Positions 1 to 10,563 of a stretch of 64,000 bases of DNA are shown here, in pieces. The DNA is from Paraphoma chrysanthemicola (lineage: Eukaryota; Ascomycota; Dothideomycetes; Pleosporales; Phaeosphaeriaceae), in contig JAGMWG010000023.1 of the NCBI GenBank assembly GCA_020744225.1, positions 434,001 through 498,000 on the forward strand, given 5' to 3'. Within the stretch, counting starts at the first letter, position 1. The number at the start of each line of letters is the position of its first letter. A program made the position numbers and the translations under genes. The notes beneath the pieces are model-generated. The model made no database searches and was not told the DNA's origin. It saw only the letters and a list, made by a program, of their open reading frames with translations.

Positions 1-1
1 G

Positions 2-769
2 GAGAAGGCTCTCTTTTGGCTTGGAGGATTTTGGATAGGAGCTCTGTCAAACTACACTTTCGACTGGATACCCCTCGCTCGACTAACGGCGCACGACTTG
101 CAACACCAACCTGGGGCCAAGCTGGCTTTGGCCACGATCATCCTCATTCTCGTGGTCATCATCGTCGGCCAAGCTCGTGCTTTTTGGCTCGAAGGACGAT
201 TGCCTCAATATCTTCGCCTTTACGCTATTTTTATTGGCACCATATTGCTGTGTTTGGCGATCCCAGGCGTTAACTTGCGCATCCACCACTACATACTTGC
301 GCTGCTCTTGCTCCCTGGAACAACTCTTCAGACGCGACCATCTCTACTTTATCAAGGCATTCTACTCGGGCTTTTTGTCAACGGAGTAGCGCGCTGGGAC
401 TTCGATTCCGTGCTGCAGACTAGCGAAGCGCTGCGCGGCGATGCTCTGCTCGAGTCGAGCACTCCAGTCTCCTTTTGGCCTAATATCAGCACCAGTGCAG
501 AAGGTCTCTTCGCGGCATTCCAATGGAATCCGCCCGTGAAGCTGTACGACGGCATTAGTGTGCTTGTGAACGACGTGGAGCGCGGCCGTGTATTCTCTGA
601 TGATGAGCAAAATTGGACCTTGAAGAGGTTCGAATGGTCTAGGCCGCCAAGCCTGGAAGCAGACGAGTACTTCAGGTGGGCTTACTTGAAAAATGGAAGG
701 ACGCTGGACTACTCCAATGCTGGTACTTTGTTCGGAAATGGCACCTGGCACCCGGAAACGATCAAATAA
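2..769 (+). CDS. LCCL-domain-type membrane protein, C-terminal part
   Basis: An open frame enters from the left edge and ends at the TAA at 767-769, so only the last 255 or so residues are present. The visible part has hydrophobic helices (around 105-185 and 220-330) and then a soluble, tryptophan-rich tail. The block with RPSLLYQG, GLF.NG.ARWDFDS and QT is what I recall from the C-terminal membrane region of fungal LCCL-domain proteins. The LCCL domain itself would lie upstream, outside the window. No initiation codon belongs to the gene here; a TTG at 98 is internal. The family assignment is recall-based; the coding call is firm. Confidence 0.75.
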   Translation, partial: EKALFWLGGFWIGALSNYTFDWIPLARLTAHDLQHQPGAKLALATIILILVVIIVGQARAFWLEGRLPQYLRLYAIFIGTILLCLAIPGVNLRIHHYILALLLLPGTTLQTRPSLLYQGILLGLFVNGVARWDFDSVLQTSEALRGDALLESSTPVSFWPNISTSAEGLFAAFQWNPPVKLYDGISVLVNDVERGRVFSDDEQNWTLKRFEWSRPPSLEADEYFRWAYLKNGRTLDYSNAGTLFGNGTWHPETIK

Positions 770-1388
770 TGTATTATTGTTACCCTGCTTTCATGTGCTG
801 CTAGATCCCACTCCACCAGCACTCGGGTTCGCCTTGGCGACATCCAGCACCGAAGCCGCAAGCTTTGCTGGATCCACTGGTAGCGAAAACGAAAACTGCA
901 TGATCCTCTTCTTGTCGCGAGTGCAAACATGAACCAATTAAGGCCACCGGTTCAGCTCGCTTAACCTCGATCCGCGCCATAGCCTCAACCGTATACTAGC
1001 TCGGCCAAGCTCGGCTGTACAGGACACAAAGACCGCTGCAACCAATTACAAGGCAACATCGTCGATCCTTACGTTGCTGTTCCCAGTTGCTTTGAGAGAC
1101 CTGATCTTGGCGAGGCAGATCAGTGTAGGCGCAGGTGGTAGCTGGGACCTGCGTCGTGTGGGAGGCCTGATCGGCTTCAAACCACGAGGCTGTGTGCCAT
1201 GAATGTGCAAGATTATAGAAACCAGCATTTAATCCCACGTATCCTCTCTCCTAATGGCCTTGTACTCTATTCATCACAATCAATTGATCACTCCATAGAA
1301 CACCCGATACCTGCATCACTTTCATTGTGCAGCTTCTCTCCACTCCCGCACATCAGCACACCCGTCCAGAGCACCCACACTTCCTATA
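770..1388. other. Intergenic region
   Basis: This spacer separates two plus-strand genes. Short overlapping ORFs on both strands show no family resemblance. The last 150 bases before 1389 are C/T/A-rich (CCACACTTCC-like), typical of a fungal core promoter. I see nothing else. Confidence 0.5.
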
Positions 1389-2087
1389 ATGGGCCTCCTC
1401 AAACCATTTACATCCCCCACCGATCCCCGCTGGCATGGCTCCCGCCACCACCACACCCTCTTTCTCACCAAGTCCCTCATCCTCGCTCCCTTCATCATCC
1501 TCGTCATCATCGACTACGCGCTCTTCAAATCCTGGTGGGAAAGTGAGCCGTACTCTTTCCATAAGTCTTGGAAATATGCACCGTACGTCCTATTCCTCGT
1601 TACCCTTCATTTCAACCCTCTTTGATCCCTTCGCTCCGCGGCGACACTGCTCGCTCTGTTTCGCAGCCAACATACATACTAATGTCCAAATAGATACGAA
1701 TTCTGGTTCCGCATCGGCATCGCCTTGATCCCCGACGTCATCCTCACCCTCATCTACCTCATCCTAATCTTCAACCCTCTCCATCACTCAACGTACTCGC
1801 TGCACCCTGTCTTCGCGCTCGTAGCGTCGATATGCATGCTCGGACTGTATGCCACTGTGTGCTGGTTGAACCCGTTTATCATGTTGTGTAATGAGATAGG
1901 ATTCCCGAATGTGGAGAAGTGGTACCTGATTGTGTGGGCCGAGACGGGAATGCAGGCTACGTTGGCGTTGATGTGGATTGCGATGATGATAAGTAGTTGT
2001 AGGGCGGTGCATGCGTGGAGGAAGGGGCGAAAGGGGAGGGGAGGGTTGGGAGGCAGTGGAGCAGATGGGGAGTTGGGAAGAGTGTAG
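1389..2087 (+). CDS. Small four-helix membrane protein, unknown function
   Basis: Two-exon model. Exon 1 is 1389-1582, the intron 1583-1693 starts GTACGT and ends TAG, and exon 2 is 1694-2087; the frame joins cleanly (CC+A codes for Pro). The product is about 195 residues with four hydrophobic segments: near residues 24-46 (FLTKSLILAPFIILVIIDY), then one beginning IALIPDVILTLIYLI, one beginning HPVFALVASICMLGLY and one around TGMQATLALMWIAMMI. The C-terminus is basic and glycine-rich. The arrangement recalls small tetraspan (MARVEL-like) proteins, but I see no diagnostic motif, so function is unknown. Confidence 0.75.
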
Positions 2088-2779
2088 GATTGTGATATTG
2101 GGAACGATTGGGACGAATGAATGGTGCAGAGTTGATGACAGTGTTTTCGAGAGGAGGTGATGGTGTAATGTCTAATATTTAATGCCTAATGTCTAATAGC
2201 TATCTGTTGTTCAATAATTATCATTGAGCTTTTCATGGAGTTTATCACGCTGTCTCCGTCATGTGGCGAGTGGTTCGATGACGAGGGCCGGCTCTGCTGG
2301 GACGGACTTGCCTATCATCTGTGGGCGTGTGAGAGTCAGACTTGAAAGGGCACCTGAGCCATTCTGCACTACATCTGGCAATATCTGGGGTAAATTTCCA
2401 AGATGTCTTCCACGATGTCGATCATGGTGACTTCGAATTCGCGGGCTGAGCCCGGTCCTGCTAGCTTGCATTAGTGTCGTGCGGCTGTGTTCGCTTCGTT
2501 GCAGTGAATCTTTCCTTGAGCATCATCTCGACTTACAAAATCTCCAACTCATTTCGTTCACGTAATACCACGGGACGACAGAAGCACCGGAGATAACAAA
2601 TATTAAGAAAAATATCTAGCCCGCGAGAAGATTTGCTACGACGTCTATACCTCGCAGGACGCGACCGGAGCTGAAGATCAAGAATGATAGGGATATTAGG
2701 GTTAATATACAGTGTCGGTGAACGGGGATCTGGAGAATTTGACCCTAGGGACCAGTAATTCCGAAGAATGGATATCGTT

Positions 2780-3190
2780 TCATTATTTCTCGCGCCTGCA
2801 CATGAGCTCAAGCTGAGCATCATCGAAATTATGTGGCAAGATACATTTGGCGCACTTGATCGTACTATCACGATACCTTGTAAGGTATGGTGCCCATCTC
2901 GATGCAAGCTTGACAATCCTCATATCGAAGACTGCATCGCCAATGGCGCAATATCACCATCACTTGCGCTCGTCAGCAAGCTCACTCCGAGTATCTTGCA
3001 CATATCCAGCCTCACATTGCAACCGTCATAGAAGTAACTTCGCCACTTGTGGTCCTATTTAGCACCTTTCGTCCCAGAGGATGCACTGGAATTACACGTC
3101 GAGTTCGAGGAAAGTCGCCACACACTACTGTGGCACAACTTGTGCTACGGACTTAACACCCTGAACGCATGATCCCGGTGGCCAATTAAG
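2780..3190 (+). pseudogene. Frameshifted F-box-like family relic
   Basis: Coding-like text appears in successive frames of the plus strand: first HELKLSIIEIMWQDTF (frame of 2768), then HSEYLAHIQPHIATVIEV and SPLVVLF (near 2975-3055), then PEDALELHVEFEESRHTLLWH (near 3076-3150) before a TGA. Read together they look like one ancestral protein of the fungal family starting with LPxELRxxIYExA, broken by at least two frameshifts. No intron signals reconcile the frames. The family call is tentative; the argument is that three adjacent peptide-like stretches would be unlikely by chance. Confidence 0.4.
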
Positions 3191-3727
3191 TACCTAGATT
3201 GGTTTTCAGTGCTTGTAATGTCGGTGAGGTCTTGTTCGATCCACGAACTAGTGCTATGCCGGAGACTTCACAATACGTAGTCACAACCAATATCTATGGG
3301 GCTGTGGGGGGCTTGAAAGCTCGTGATCTCGCGCAGACCGGTCAATCTCGAATTACGATTCCGCGGCGAAGAAGAATGAGTCTCATGTTGAAGGTGTTGC
3401 AGCAGGGAGTGGCATTGGCTTGAGAATAAATGTATTTATTTATATGATGCTTGCAAACGTTCTGTCCAACTTCTAGCTTGCATGTTGTGGTACGCAACGC
3501 ACCCGATACGCGTCACTAGCTTAATTTCGTGCAGCCAGAGCTTTGGTTCATACTCAACTCGGTAGGCAAAAGCATTAAGCAGTATCACTGGAAGACCTGC
3601 CTGCTTCCAGAACTCATCCCTGTGTGAATACTGGTCGAACAGGAAAAGTACACAGCTAATCATTTCTTGCTTGGAAGTATCGATCGATAGATAGAGCTGA
3701 GCACTTAAGAGCAAGCTGTAATTATCT

Positions 3728-5549
3728 TTACTCCACGTTGAATCGCTCCAAGAACGCTAGAGCTTCAGCTTGCTCCTCCTTAATAATAGAAATGTGAGCT
3801 TTGCTGCACGGAATAATCTGTACACTAAGTGGCTGAGATGCAACGAGATGGCCAGTCGTATACGCGTCTTGATCAATGGGGATGACTCTTTCTGTCTTAG
3901 GATCTTGTGACTCTTTGAAATAGAAAGCCTAGATAAGCTTCGCAATAATGCGCCACATGTTCTGCTCAGCCAAATGAATCCCAGGACAGACCCTTGGGCT
4001 GGCGCAGTATCCATAGTGATCCCGATTGTCGAAGTCGGGACTTCCAGCGTAGTCGTTCGCGAGTTTCGGGTGGTCGAAATAGCGGTCAGCGTTGAAGGTG
4101 TCGTGATCTTTGCACAATTCTTCTGTATGATGCAATGCCCATACAGGAACGAAAATAATAGAGTCTTTGGGTATAAGCATGTCCTCATAGAAACCGTCTT
4201 TTGGAACGTTAGAATGTTCATAAGCATTCCGCCTGAAAAAGAACAGCCCTGTGGATTTGAGGAAAGGCTTAGTTGAAGAACTTTACCAAATGTAACATAC
4301 AGGTTTCACTTACACTGGCCGCCATCGCATACTCTCTTTCACGATTGCGTTTATATACGGCAATTGGGAGAGGTCACTCCACGCAGGGACTCCTGTACAA
4401 CCACAGACTGCATCAACCTCCACTTGCGCCTTCTTCTGGATATGTGGATTCTTTGCAAGGGCGGGGATGAGAGTCTGCAGCTGTGACGCAGTGGTGTCGG
4501 AGCTCGCGGCGACGAACTCACCCAAGACCCACGTAAATGCTTCTGAACTCATGGGCCATCCTGATTTCTCCCACTCATCCCGAAGCATGTCACCGATACA
4601 GTTGCGTCGAGTGCCATCCAAACAACGCTTCTCCAGTCGGCTTCTTGCTTGTGTCCAATACCCAAACTGTTCGGCCTTGTCGGCCTCAGCTCGACGTTTG
4701 CAAAGCGCTAGGAAGCTACGAATGTATTGAAGGAACGGAAATTCATCCACAGGGGGAACGCCTCCCGGCTCCATGAGATGAGTAAATCTTTCCAGGTTCT
4801 CGTAAGGCTCCTAATATCGCATTGTCAATTGCCCCTGCAACAGAACAACTGAATACAGACTTACATCACACCAAAATGTATCGTACTTGGCAGACCAGTA
4901 TCCAAAAACGAGCGAAGTGATGACCGACGATGTGTAGAGTCGAATCTCTTGGTAGAAGTCTGCGGGATCATTGAGAAGAATGTTCATTAGAATGGTTGCT
5001 CTAGGATTCAATCAGCTACGACCAAGTCTCCTGGTGGAATTGCTCGTCTTACTCAGCCTCCTGACCCTTGTAATGCTTCTCATCAAGTTGTTTGGGCGAT
5101 AATGCATGGCTGACCACTTTTCGTTGCTCTCTCCATTTACGGTTATCCTCTGACATAGATAAAGCGACTCCCCCAGTGATCAGGTTAGTAATGTAGTGCT
5201 GTTTTCGATTCGAATATTTGGCACCTTGCTCAACTAGAAGTTTGTGGATTGCTTTGCGATCGCACAGGACTATCAGCGTCGGCGGACCAATTTTCAGGCT
5301 GAACACCGAGCCATATTGAGCTGCCCAATCCCTCCATCTACGGACGGTGTTAGCCGATGGTGCTAAGAGTGTGCATATAAGCTAATCTTACAATTTATGC
5401 ATCCCCGTTGGAGGTAGCTGAAGAGCATTTCCAAATATTGGCGTGGTTGGTGGGCCAAGTGAAAGTCTCGGATCTCTTTCACCGACCTGCAGAACTGACA
5501 CCGCGAGTAAAATAGCAGCGAGAGCACCAATGAGAAGGACATTATACAT
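3728..5549 (-). pseudogene. Cytochrome P450 pseudogene, five exons
   Basis: Exons read 5549-5392, 5337-5053, 5000-4865, 4810-4314 and about 4232-3728, with good GTAAG donors. The N-terminus has a membrane anchor and a GPPTTPIFGN proline hinge. The I-helix region reads GEFVAASSDTTASQ and the ExxR motif is ESMR. The heme loop reads HYGYCASPRVCPG, with the cysteine kept but the usual Gly replaced by Cys and the first Arg by Pro. After AKLI an in-frame TAG (3931-3929) stands where relatives have Trp, and the same frame continues for 66 codons to a TAA at 3728. Near 4215-4240 the conserved GG(M)PH region is out of frame with both flanks. It resembles O-methylsterigmatocystin oxidoreductase-type P450s. 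I judge it inactive. Confidence 0.85.
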
Positions 5550-5806
5550 GATGTTTCTCTCGCACAAGACTCAATGACCGTTGGAAAACAGTGCAAATTG
5601 GGTGAGTACTTCTCCAATCTGCAAAAGAAAGAAGAAACGGATGCTTTACACTGACTATGTCAGCTCGCCAATTCGATGAACATGCGCAAAAGCACAGCGG
5701 GGTATATGGGTTGTTCACGGTGGGGGGTTGTAAACAGTCAACACCTGTATGCTGATACTGATGGCCCTGATAAATTTGTCAATACATACTTACCCGATCT
5801 TTTCTT

Positions 5807-6595
5807 TTGACCTATATAGGTGAGCAAACAGGCGCAAAAAGTTTGTCCAAGGCCGTCAACGTAAGTGATCACGCTGCTGTAGAGGCCTGGATTGCAGAGG
5901 GAGTTGAGACATTCGGTAGTCTAAACGGGGCAGTAAATTGTGCTGGGGTCTCTCGGGCTGGCAAGACTCTTCTTGCAGACGAAGGTCACATTCTCCATCC
6001 AGGCCCACTATTGCTACCGAATTTGATGGAAAGAGGAACAATAGAGCTTGGAGAATTGGGAACCCATCTTCGTGTCAACATGACGGGCGTTCTACACTGC
6101 CTTCGGTCACAAATTTCACGACTCACCGAGCAGGGATCTAACGTGGTACTGTTTAGTACTTCTGGACAAGCTGGTTTCCTGTGCGCTGCCGCATATTCAG
6201 CTAGCAAGTTTGGCGTCAATGGCCTTGTGCAATCAGCTGCACGAGAAATTGGTCCTGGAGGCATCCGTATCAATGCCATTGCACCTAAGTAATTTGGATC
6301 CTCGTTATAGTAGCTGCATCTGAAACAACTCGCAGAGGTCCTATTGAGACTTCAATGTTTCCCGGCGGGTACGAGAATGGAATAACGTACCCTGCAATGA
6401 AGGACTTCACCTGCTTGAAGTGTCTTGGCCAGCCAGAAGAAGTTGCGAGCGTTGCAGCGTTCTTACTATCTAGCGAGGCCTCATATGTGACAGGAGGTAA
6501 TTGATACTGTCTCCCCGAGACGATCACTAATTCTAGACCCGAGACTGACGGAACTGGTGGCTATTTGGCCCGTGGACAGTGGTGAGGTAGCGTGA
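5807..6595 (+). pseudogene. Short-chain dehydrogenase lacking its N-terminus
   Basis: The SDR body reads in segments 5820-6288, 6336-6496 and 6537-6595, joined by two short introns (GTAATT donors). Visible are LNGAVNCAGVSR (the NNAG-equivalent), a catalytic serine in LFSTSG, the YSASK active-site Tyr/Lys, RINAIAPK, and a C-terminal LGQPEEVASVAAFLLS block followed by YVTGG. The nucleotide-binding beta-alpha-beta unit with TGxxxGxG, about 50 residues, should precede residue 1 but is absent from 5600-5820; what exists starts just after an AG acceptor-like TATATAG. Probably a truncated gene, possibly with a first exon lost. It is adjacent and divergent to the P450 pseudogene. Confidence 0.7.
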
Positions 6596-7029
6596 ACTTT
6601 GCAGCGGCATCGCTCTTCCTGGGACATGTGTCTTTCTACAATGCATGTAAATGAAGGCAGGATACACGTCTACATAGCTTCTTTTCGGATAAACAGATTC
6701 TCAGTGGTTGAATCTGCTTCATAGCTTTTGAGACCAACATCCCACTGCTTCTATTTGTCATTGATAAGGTCTAGCAACATCCCTGAGTGTCGCCATGTTT
6801 CAGGCTTGTTCTAGTCATTTGTTTTGGACTGTCATATCTGAAGTTGCGAATTCATAAAAGCCTAACAATCTTAACAATACTTACTATCAATCGCCCTTGT
6901 ATCGTGCCCTAACACTGAGCATTCCTCTTAAAATATGGAAAGAAGAAACACCATGCTTGATTGAATAGGTACGGAAACTTGTGAGACTTTGCGGGATTTG
7001 TTCTTTGTAATTTTCATTTTGTTGGGGGG
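6596..7029. other. Intergenic region in the decayed cluster
   Basis: This AT-richer spacer lies between two converging SDR relics. No ORF with family resemblance and no repeat structure was found. Confidence 0.4.
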
Positions 7030-7700
7030 ATGCCCAAAGCGGCTCTGCCATCAACAGGTAAAATGTGGCGTGTGATCTAACTTGATGCTGGGGACACAAG
7101 GAAATGAGCGGCATTTGTGATGTCTTTAGTCTCGCCTGATCGGGGCAAAGGTGTTACCTTCTGCAATATGGTAAGTATCTCTGGATTTTCGAAGTTGTCG
7201 CGCGCCATTCTAGTAGCCGCAAGACCCGGAGCAACGCCATTGATGTTGATAGGATCGTTCGCGTGATCAGTGGACGCCGTTCGAGGCATCTAATCTACTC
7301 CTGCCTTGGTCGCCCCGTAGGCGCACTGGAGCGGAACGACGAATTTATCGGCTCCGCTAGAATTGTTGACAGTCCTACCGCGGCTGCCCCAAATCGGATC
7401 AACATCCTGTTTGAGGAATTGCTTCATTGTCAGCCTGTTCACTCTAGCAGTTCCTAACAGTTTGACTTGTACCATTCTTTCCAATAGTTCCTCACCTTCG
7501 TCTGCAAACTTTCGCAGGGGAAGATAAAGGCCTGCCGCGCTGATAAGCACATCGAGTCTATCATAGGTCTCGGTCCATGTTCGCTGGGACAGTTCGTTTT
7601 TGAAGAATTGTAATCTAAGGTTGATCTTATTACGACGGGACAGAAGCGAGGTTGGTGCCTTCGCATCTCTTATATGCCGTAAATAGCAGATCGTTAGCAT
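7030..7700 (-). pseudogene. Second short-chain dehydrogenase, nonsense-disrupted
   Basis: One minus-strand frame carries an SDR body: RLDVLISAAGLYLPL, RGRTVNNSSGADKF, the YGATK active-site pair, then an in-frame TAG at 7292-7290. It resumes with DPININGVAPGLAATRMARD and NFENPEILTILQK to SPASS, meets a second TAG at 7079-7077, and continues ITRHILPVDG. The second stop sits where relatives have Trp (SPASSWITGH-like), so it is a likely TGG-to-TAG change. The Rossmann N-terminus is not recognisable upstream. The relic is not closely similar to the neighbouring plus-strand SDR, so the two are probably distinct family members of one former cluster. Confidence 0.8.
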
Positions 7701-7723
7701 CTTACAGAGGGCAAGGTGAAACC

Positions 7724-7987
7724 CTAGGCGTGTGCGAGTACCTCTGATGGTGTTCCGGCAGAGGCTTTGTGTTCTAATAGTTTTCGTCGCTGTAGCTGGT
7801 TGTAATGCCGGCAGACAACGTATATTTGCGTTCGCAGCTCCATGGTCTGTTGTTGCACGTGCCTAATGAAGGCCTCAAAGTATCGTCTGAAAGTATCGTC
7901 TGAAAGTATCGTCTTGACGTGTCCTCGCAGTAAACGGGGTTGCCAGCCGATAGTGATTCTCTCTGGGCACACCTCCACCTTCGGCAA
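7724..7987 (-). other. Unrecognised ORF with an internal tandem repeat
   Basis: An 87-codon minus-strand frame carries a glutamine- and arginine-rich stretch (HVQQQTMELRTQIYVVC). I recognise no family. It lies just upstream of the broken SDR and could be a relic of the missing N-terminal part of a neighbour, or noise. The DNA at about 7877-7915 carries three direct 13-bp copies of GAAAGTATCGTCT. Confidence 0.2.
7877..7915. repeat. 13-bp tandem repeat, three copies
   Basis: The unit GAAAGTATCGTCT, first copy slightly degenerate at its left edge, is repeated head to tail three times. The copies are nearly identical, which suggests recent slippage. Confidence 0.85.
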
Positions 7988-8017
7988 TAAGGTGAGTCAT
8001 TACCTTGCTATCTTCAG

Positions 8018-8055
8018 CTGCTGCTGCTGCTGCTGCTGCTCCTGTTGCTGTTGCA
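8018..8055. repeat. CTG/CAG microsatellite
   Basis: An uninterrupted CTG run (about eight units) is followed by imperfect CTCCTGTTGCTGTTGCAG. It lies in a non-coding interval between the decayed SDR region and the intact P450. Confidence 0.9.
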
Positions 8056-8671
8056 GGACCCCGGGTGTTCTCCTCTCACGGCTATCTTACAGTCTTCTGA
8101 CTTTTCCATTCTCTTTCTATAGAGTTTAAGTTCGCTACACATCGCATTTCTGGTGCTTTTGTCAATCTAGGTGCGAAACGCTTCCAAATGCGATCTTCAG
8201 GCGACTTTCGTCTGTTCCTATCGGTTGCATACGCGAGACACGACTTCGAAGACGATCTCTCGCTGTGTCAGCCGGTAGTGCTGGTGCAGACCACCTTGTA
8301 AAGGCTTTCTAGAGCCGCCTTAATGTCAAGAAGCTCCCCATAGCTCCACGAAAACTTTACGCCGATCTGAAGTCATTTTACACAAAGCGCATGCTGAGAG
8401 GCGCACGATTCCTCCGTGCCATTATAAGTTGTACAGGTTGATGGTAGCTCGTTAAAGCGTTTGCCGAATGAGAGCGTGTCGATGCTTAGAAGGCTGGAGG
8501 TGGGAACTCGTGGAAAATGAGTCCTGTCGTTATCAACACTGACCTTATCGCGCGCCACTAGCGTCGAAACACCCCACTGCTGCGATTGGTGAGTCAACCA
8601 ACGACACGTCTATTTCCATAAAGAAACTTTGTCGGAATGGTCATAACTGCAGCACAGCACGATCCTTCACA

Positions 8672-10126
8672 ATGCCATTCCTAGGGGCTGTCTTTGCTGT
8701 TTTCGGCTCTCATCTCGTTCTGTCGGTTACACTTCTACCACTCGTCTTCCTCACCGTCCGCGCATTTCACCGCATATTTCTCCACCCGCTCGCCGGAGTT
8801 CCAGGACCAATTTTGGCTAAAATTACATCGTTATGGCTTCACTACCACGCTTATGTTGGCGATGAAGCGAGCATCATCCACAAATATCACATTGCGTACG
8901 GACCTTACCTGAGAGTCTCGCCGAACGAAGTTGACATCAGCGATGCGGACGCTATACAAGCAATTTATGTGAGCAAAGGCGGTTTTCCCAAGGCAGCTTG
9001 CTACGCCAACTTCGATATAGATGGCCACAAGACTATCTTTTCGACAACCGATCACGAGCATCGTGCTGTCAGAGCGAAGGCGGTCGTTCCACTCTTTTCA
9101 ACGAAAGCGTTGAGGGAAAACGAAGCCGCTATATGGGGATGTGTCGATCGCATGATTGAGAGGCTGAAGTCTGACAGCAAGACCAAGCAGCCCGTCAACG
9201 TCCTCAACCTCACAAGAAGTCTCGCCGTGGATGCAGTCTCGACCCATCTCTTCTCCGAGAACTACGATGGCGTGAGCGAACAAGGACCTACACTATCCGT
9301 CTCCGCATTCGTCGATGCTTTCGTCGCTGTCGGAAGATTCTTCTACCTCCCCAACCTCGTGTTCGTGTGGCTCGAGTGGGCAATCACCAAATGGCAAGCG
9401 GACCGAGAGGTGGACGACAGCATGATGATCGTAGACAAGTTCGTTAGCAGCCTTGTTACAAATACCACATCAAAATCTCTGACGTACCCGGGCCGCTTGT
9501 TGGCAGCTGGTATGAGTGATTCGGAGACCAAGGCACAATGCAAAGACCTTGTGTTTGCTGGCACCGACTCGACTGGCATGAATCTTGCGACCATCATAAG
9601 GAATCTGGCTATCTATCCTGAAAAATATGAGAGGCTGAGAGTGGAAGTTGGTAAAAACATTGCGCGAGGTCCCGATGCGCAGGAAGCTCAAGCTTTACCT
9701 TACCTCAACGCGGTTGTCAAAGAAGCCCTGCGAATCAGCATGGCCAACCCAACCCGTCTTCCACACGTTGTACCGCACGGAGGGTGGACGTTTAAGGGCA
9801 CCTACTTTCCAGCTGGCACCCTTGTCGGCTGCTCAGGCTACGAGCTCCATTTCAACCCATCAATATTCTTGAGTCCACGAGAGTTCGTGCCCGAGCGGTG
9901 GCTCAACCCGACAGAAGAGATGACGAAGTACTGGTTTGCATTCGGTGCCGGTAGTCGAGCGTGCATTGCGCGAAATCTTGCGACCTTGGAGCTGCAATTT
10001 GCAACGGAGCGCCTGGCGCGAAGCAACGTACTTGAAGGCGCACGGGTTGTGCAGGATGAGATCGAGATCTACGAATGGTTTAACTCAAAGGTCAAAGGTG
10101 AGAGGATCGACCTGGTATGGAGTTAG
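8672..10126 (+). CDS. Cytochrome P450 monooxygenase, single exon
   Basis: An intact 484-residue ORF starts at an ATG in a good context (CACAATGCC). It has an N-terminal membrane anchor (residues about 12-32), a proline-rich hinge LAGVPGP, a K-helix ExxR (EALR) and a PERF-like block PERWLNP. The I-helix motif reads FAGTDSTGMN. The heme-binding loop is FAFGAGSRACIARNLA: the cysteine ligand is present, but the glycine normally two residues later is alanine. It should be an ER-bound heme-thiolate oxidase using an NADPH-P450 reductase; the substrate cannot be read from the sequence. Beside a degraded P450/SDR group it may be the surviving member of a former metabolite cluster, which is inference. 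Confidence 0.92.
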   Translation: MPFLGAVFAVFGSHLVLSVTLLPLVFLTVRAFHRIFLHPLAGVPGPILAKITSLWLHYHAYVGDEASIIHKYHIAYGPYLRVSPNEVDISDADAIQAIYVSKGGFPKAACYANFDIDGHKTIFSTTDHEHRAVRAKAVVPLFSTKALRENEAAIWGCVDRMIERLKSDSKTKQPVNVLNLTRSLAVDAVSTHLFSENYDGVSEQGPTLSVSAFVDAFVAVGRFFYLPNLVFVWLEWAITKWQADREVDDSMMIVDKFVSSLVTNTTSKSLTYPGRLLAAGMSDSETKAQCKDLVFAGTDSTGMNLATIIRNLAIYPEKYERLRVEVGKNIARGPDAQEAQALPYLNAVVKEALRISMANPTRLPHVVPHGGWTFKGTYFPAGTLVGCSGYELHFNPSIFLSPREFVPERWLNPTEEMTKYWFAFGAGSRACIARNLATLELQFATERLARSNVLEGARVVQDEIEIYEWFNSKVKGERIDLVWS

Positions 10127-10563
10127 ACACCTTGCAATCGTCATGATGCTTGACTTCCAAGAGAAGTGAATCGAGCATACTGCATCGACTGTGCAGCGGT
10201 ATAAGACGGACTTCGGTAGTAGCATTTTAGATTGAGTCTATGTGAGGGGTAGTCCAATAGCTGGTACATCGTTGTTCTGCACTCAGCCAGTCTGGCAACC
10301 AGAGGTGTATATGTCTCTTGAGAAGAGCCATTTAGCCTGCTCACCTGCAAGATTGTCACTTATGGCAAGCAAAAGAGACTCATCCATGCTAGCCAGGGTC
10401 CTAACAATGACCCAAGCAGCGTTTCTCACTTGTCCTTCGCACCCTCCCCAGTATTGTTGTGCGCAATCGTGCCGTTGACATCCTCACCAGCTCCCTTCGC
10501 CTCTCCATCGCAGCCACTCCGGCCACCAGGGCGGCATATGTCGTCGACCGAGCCAGTTACGCC

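Noticed and set aside
2695..2712. TTAGGGTTA resembling a telomere repeat
   Set aside because: A single unit only; genes continue on both sides, so it is not a telomere or relic array.
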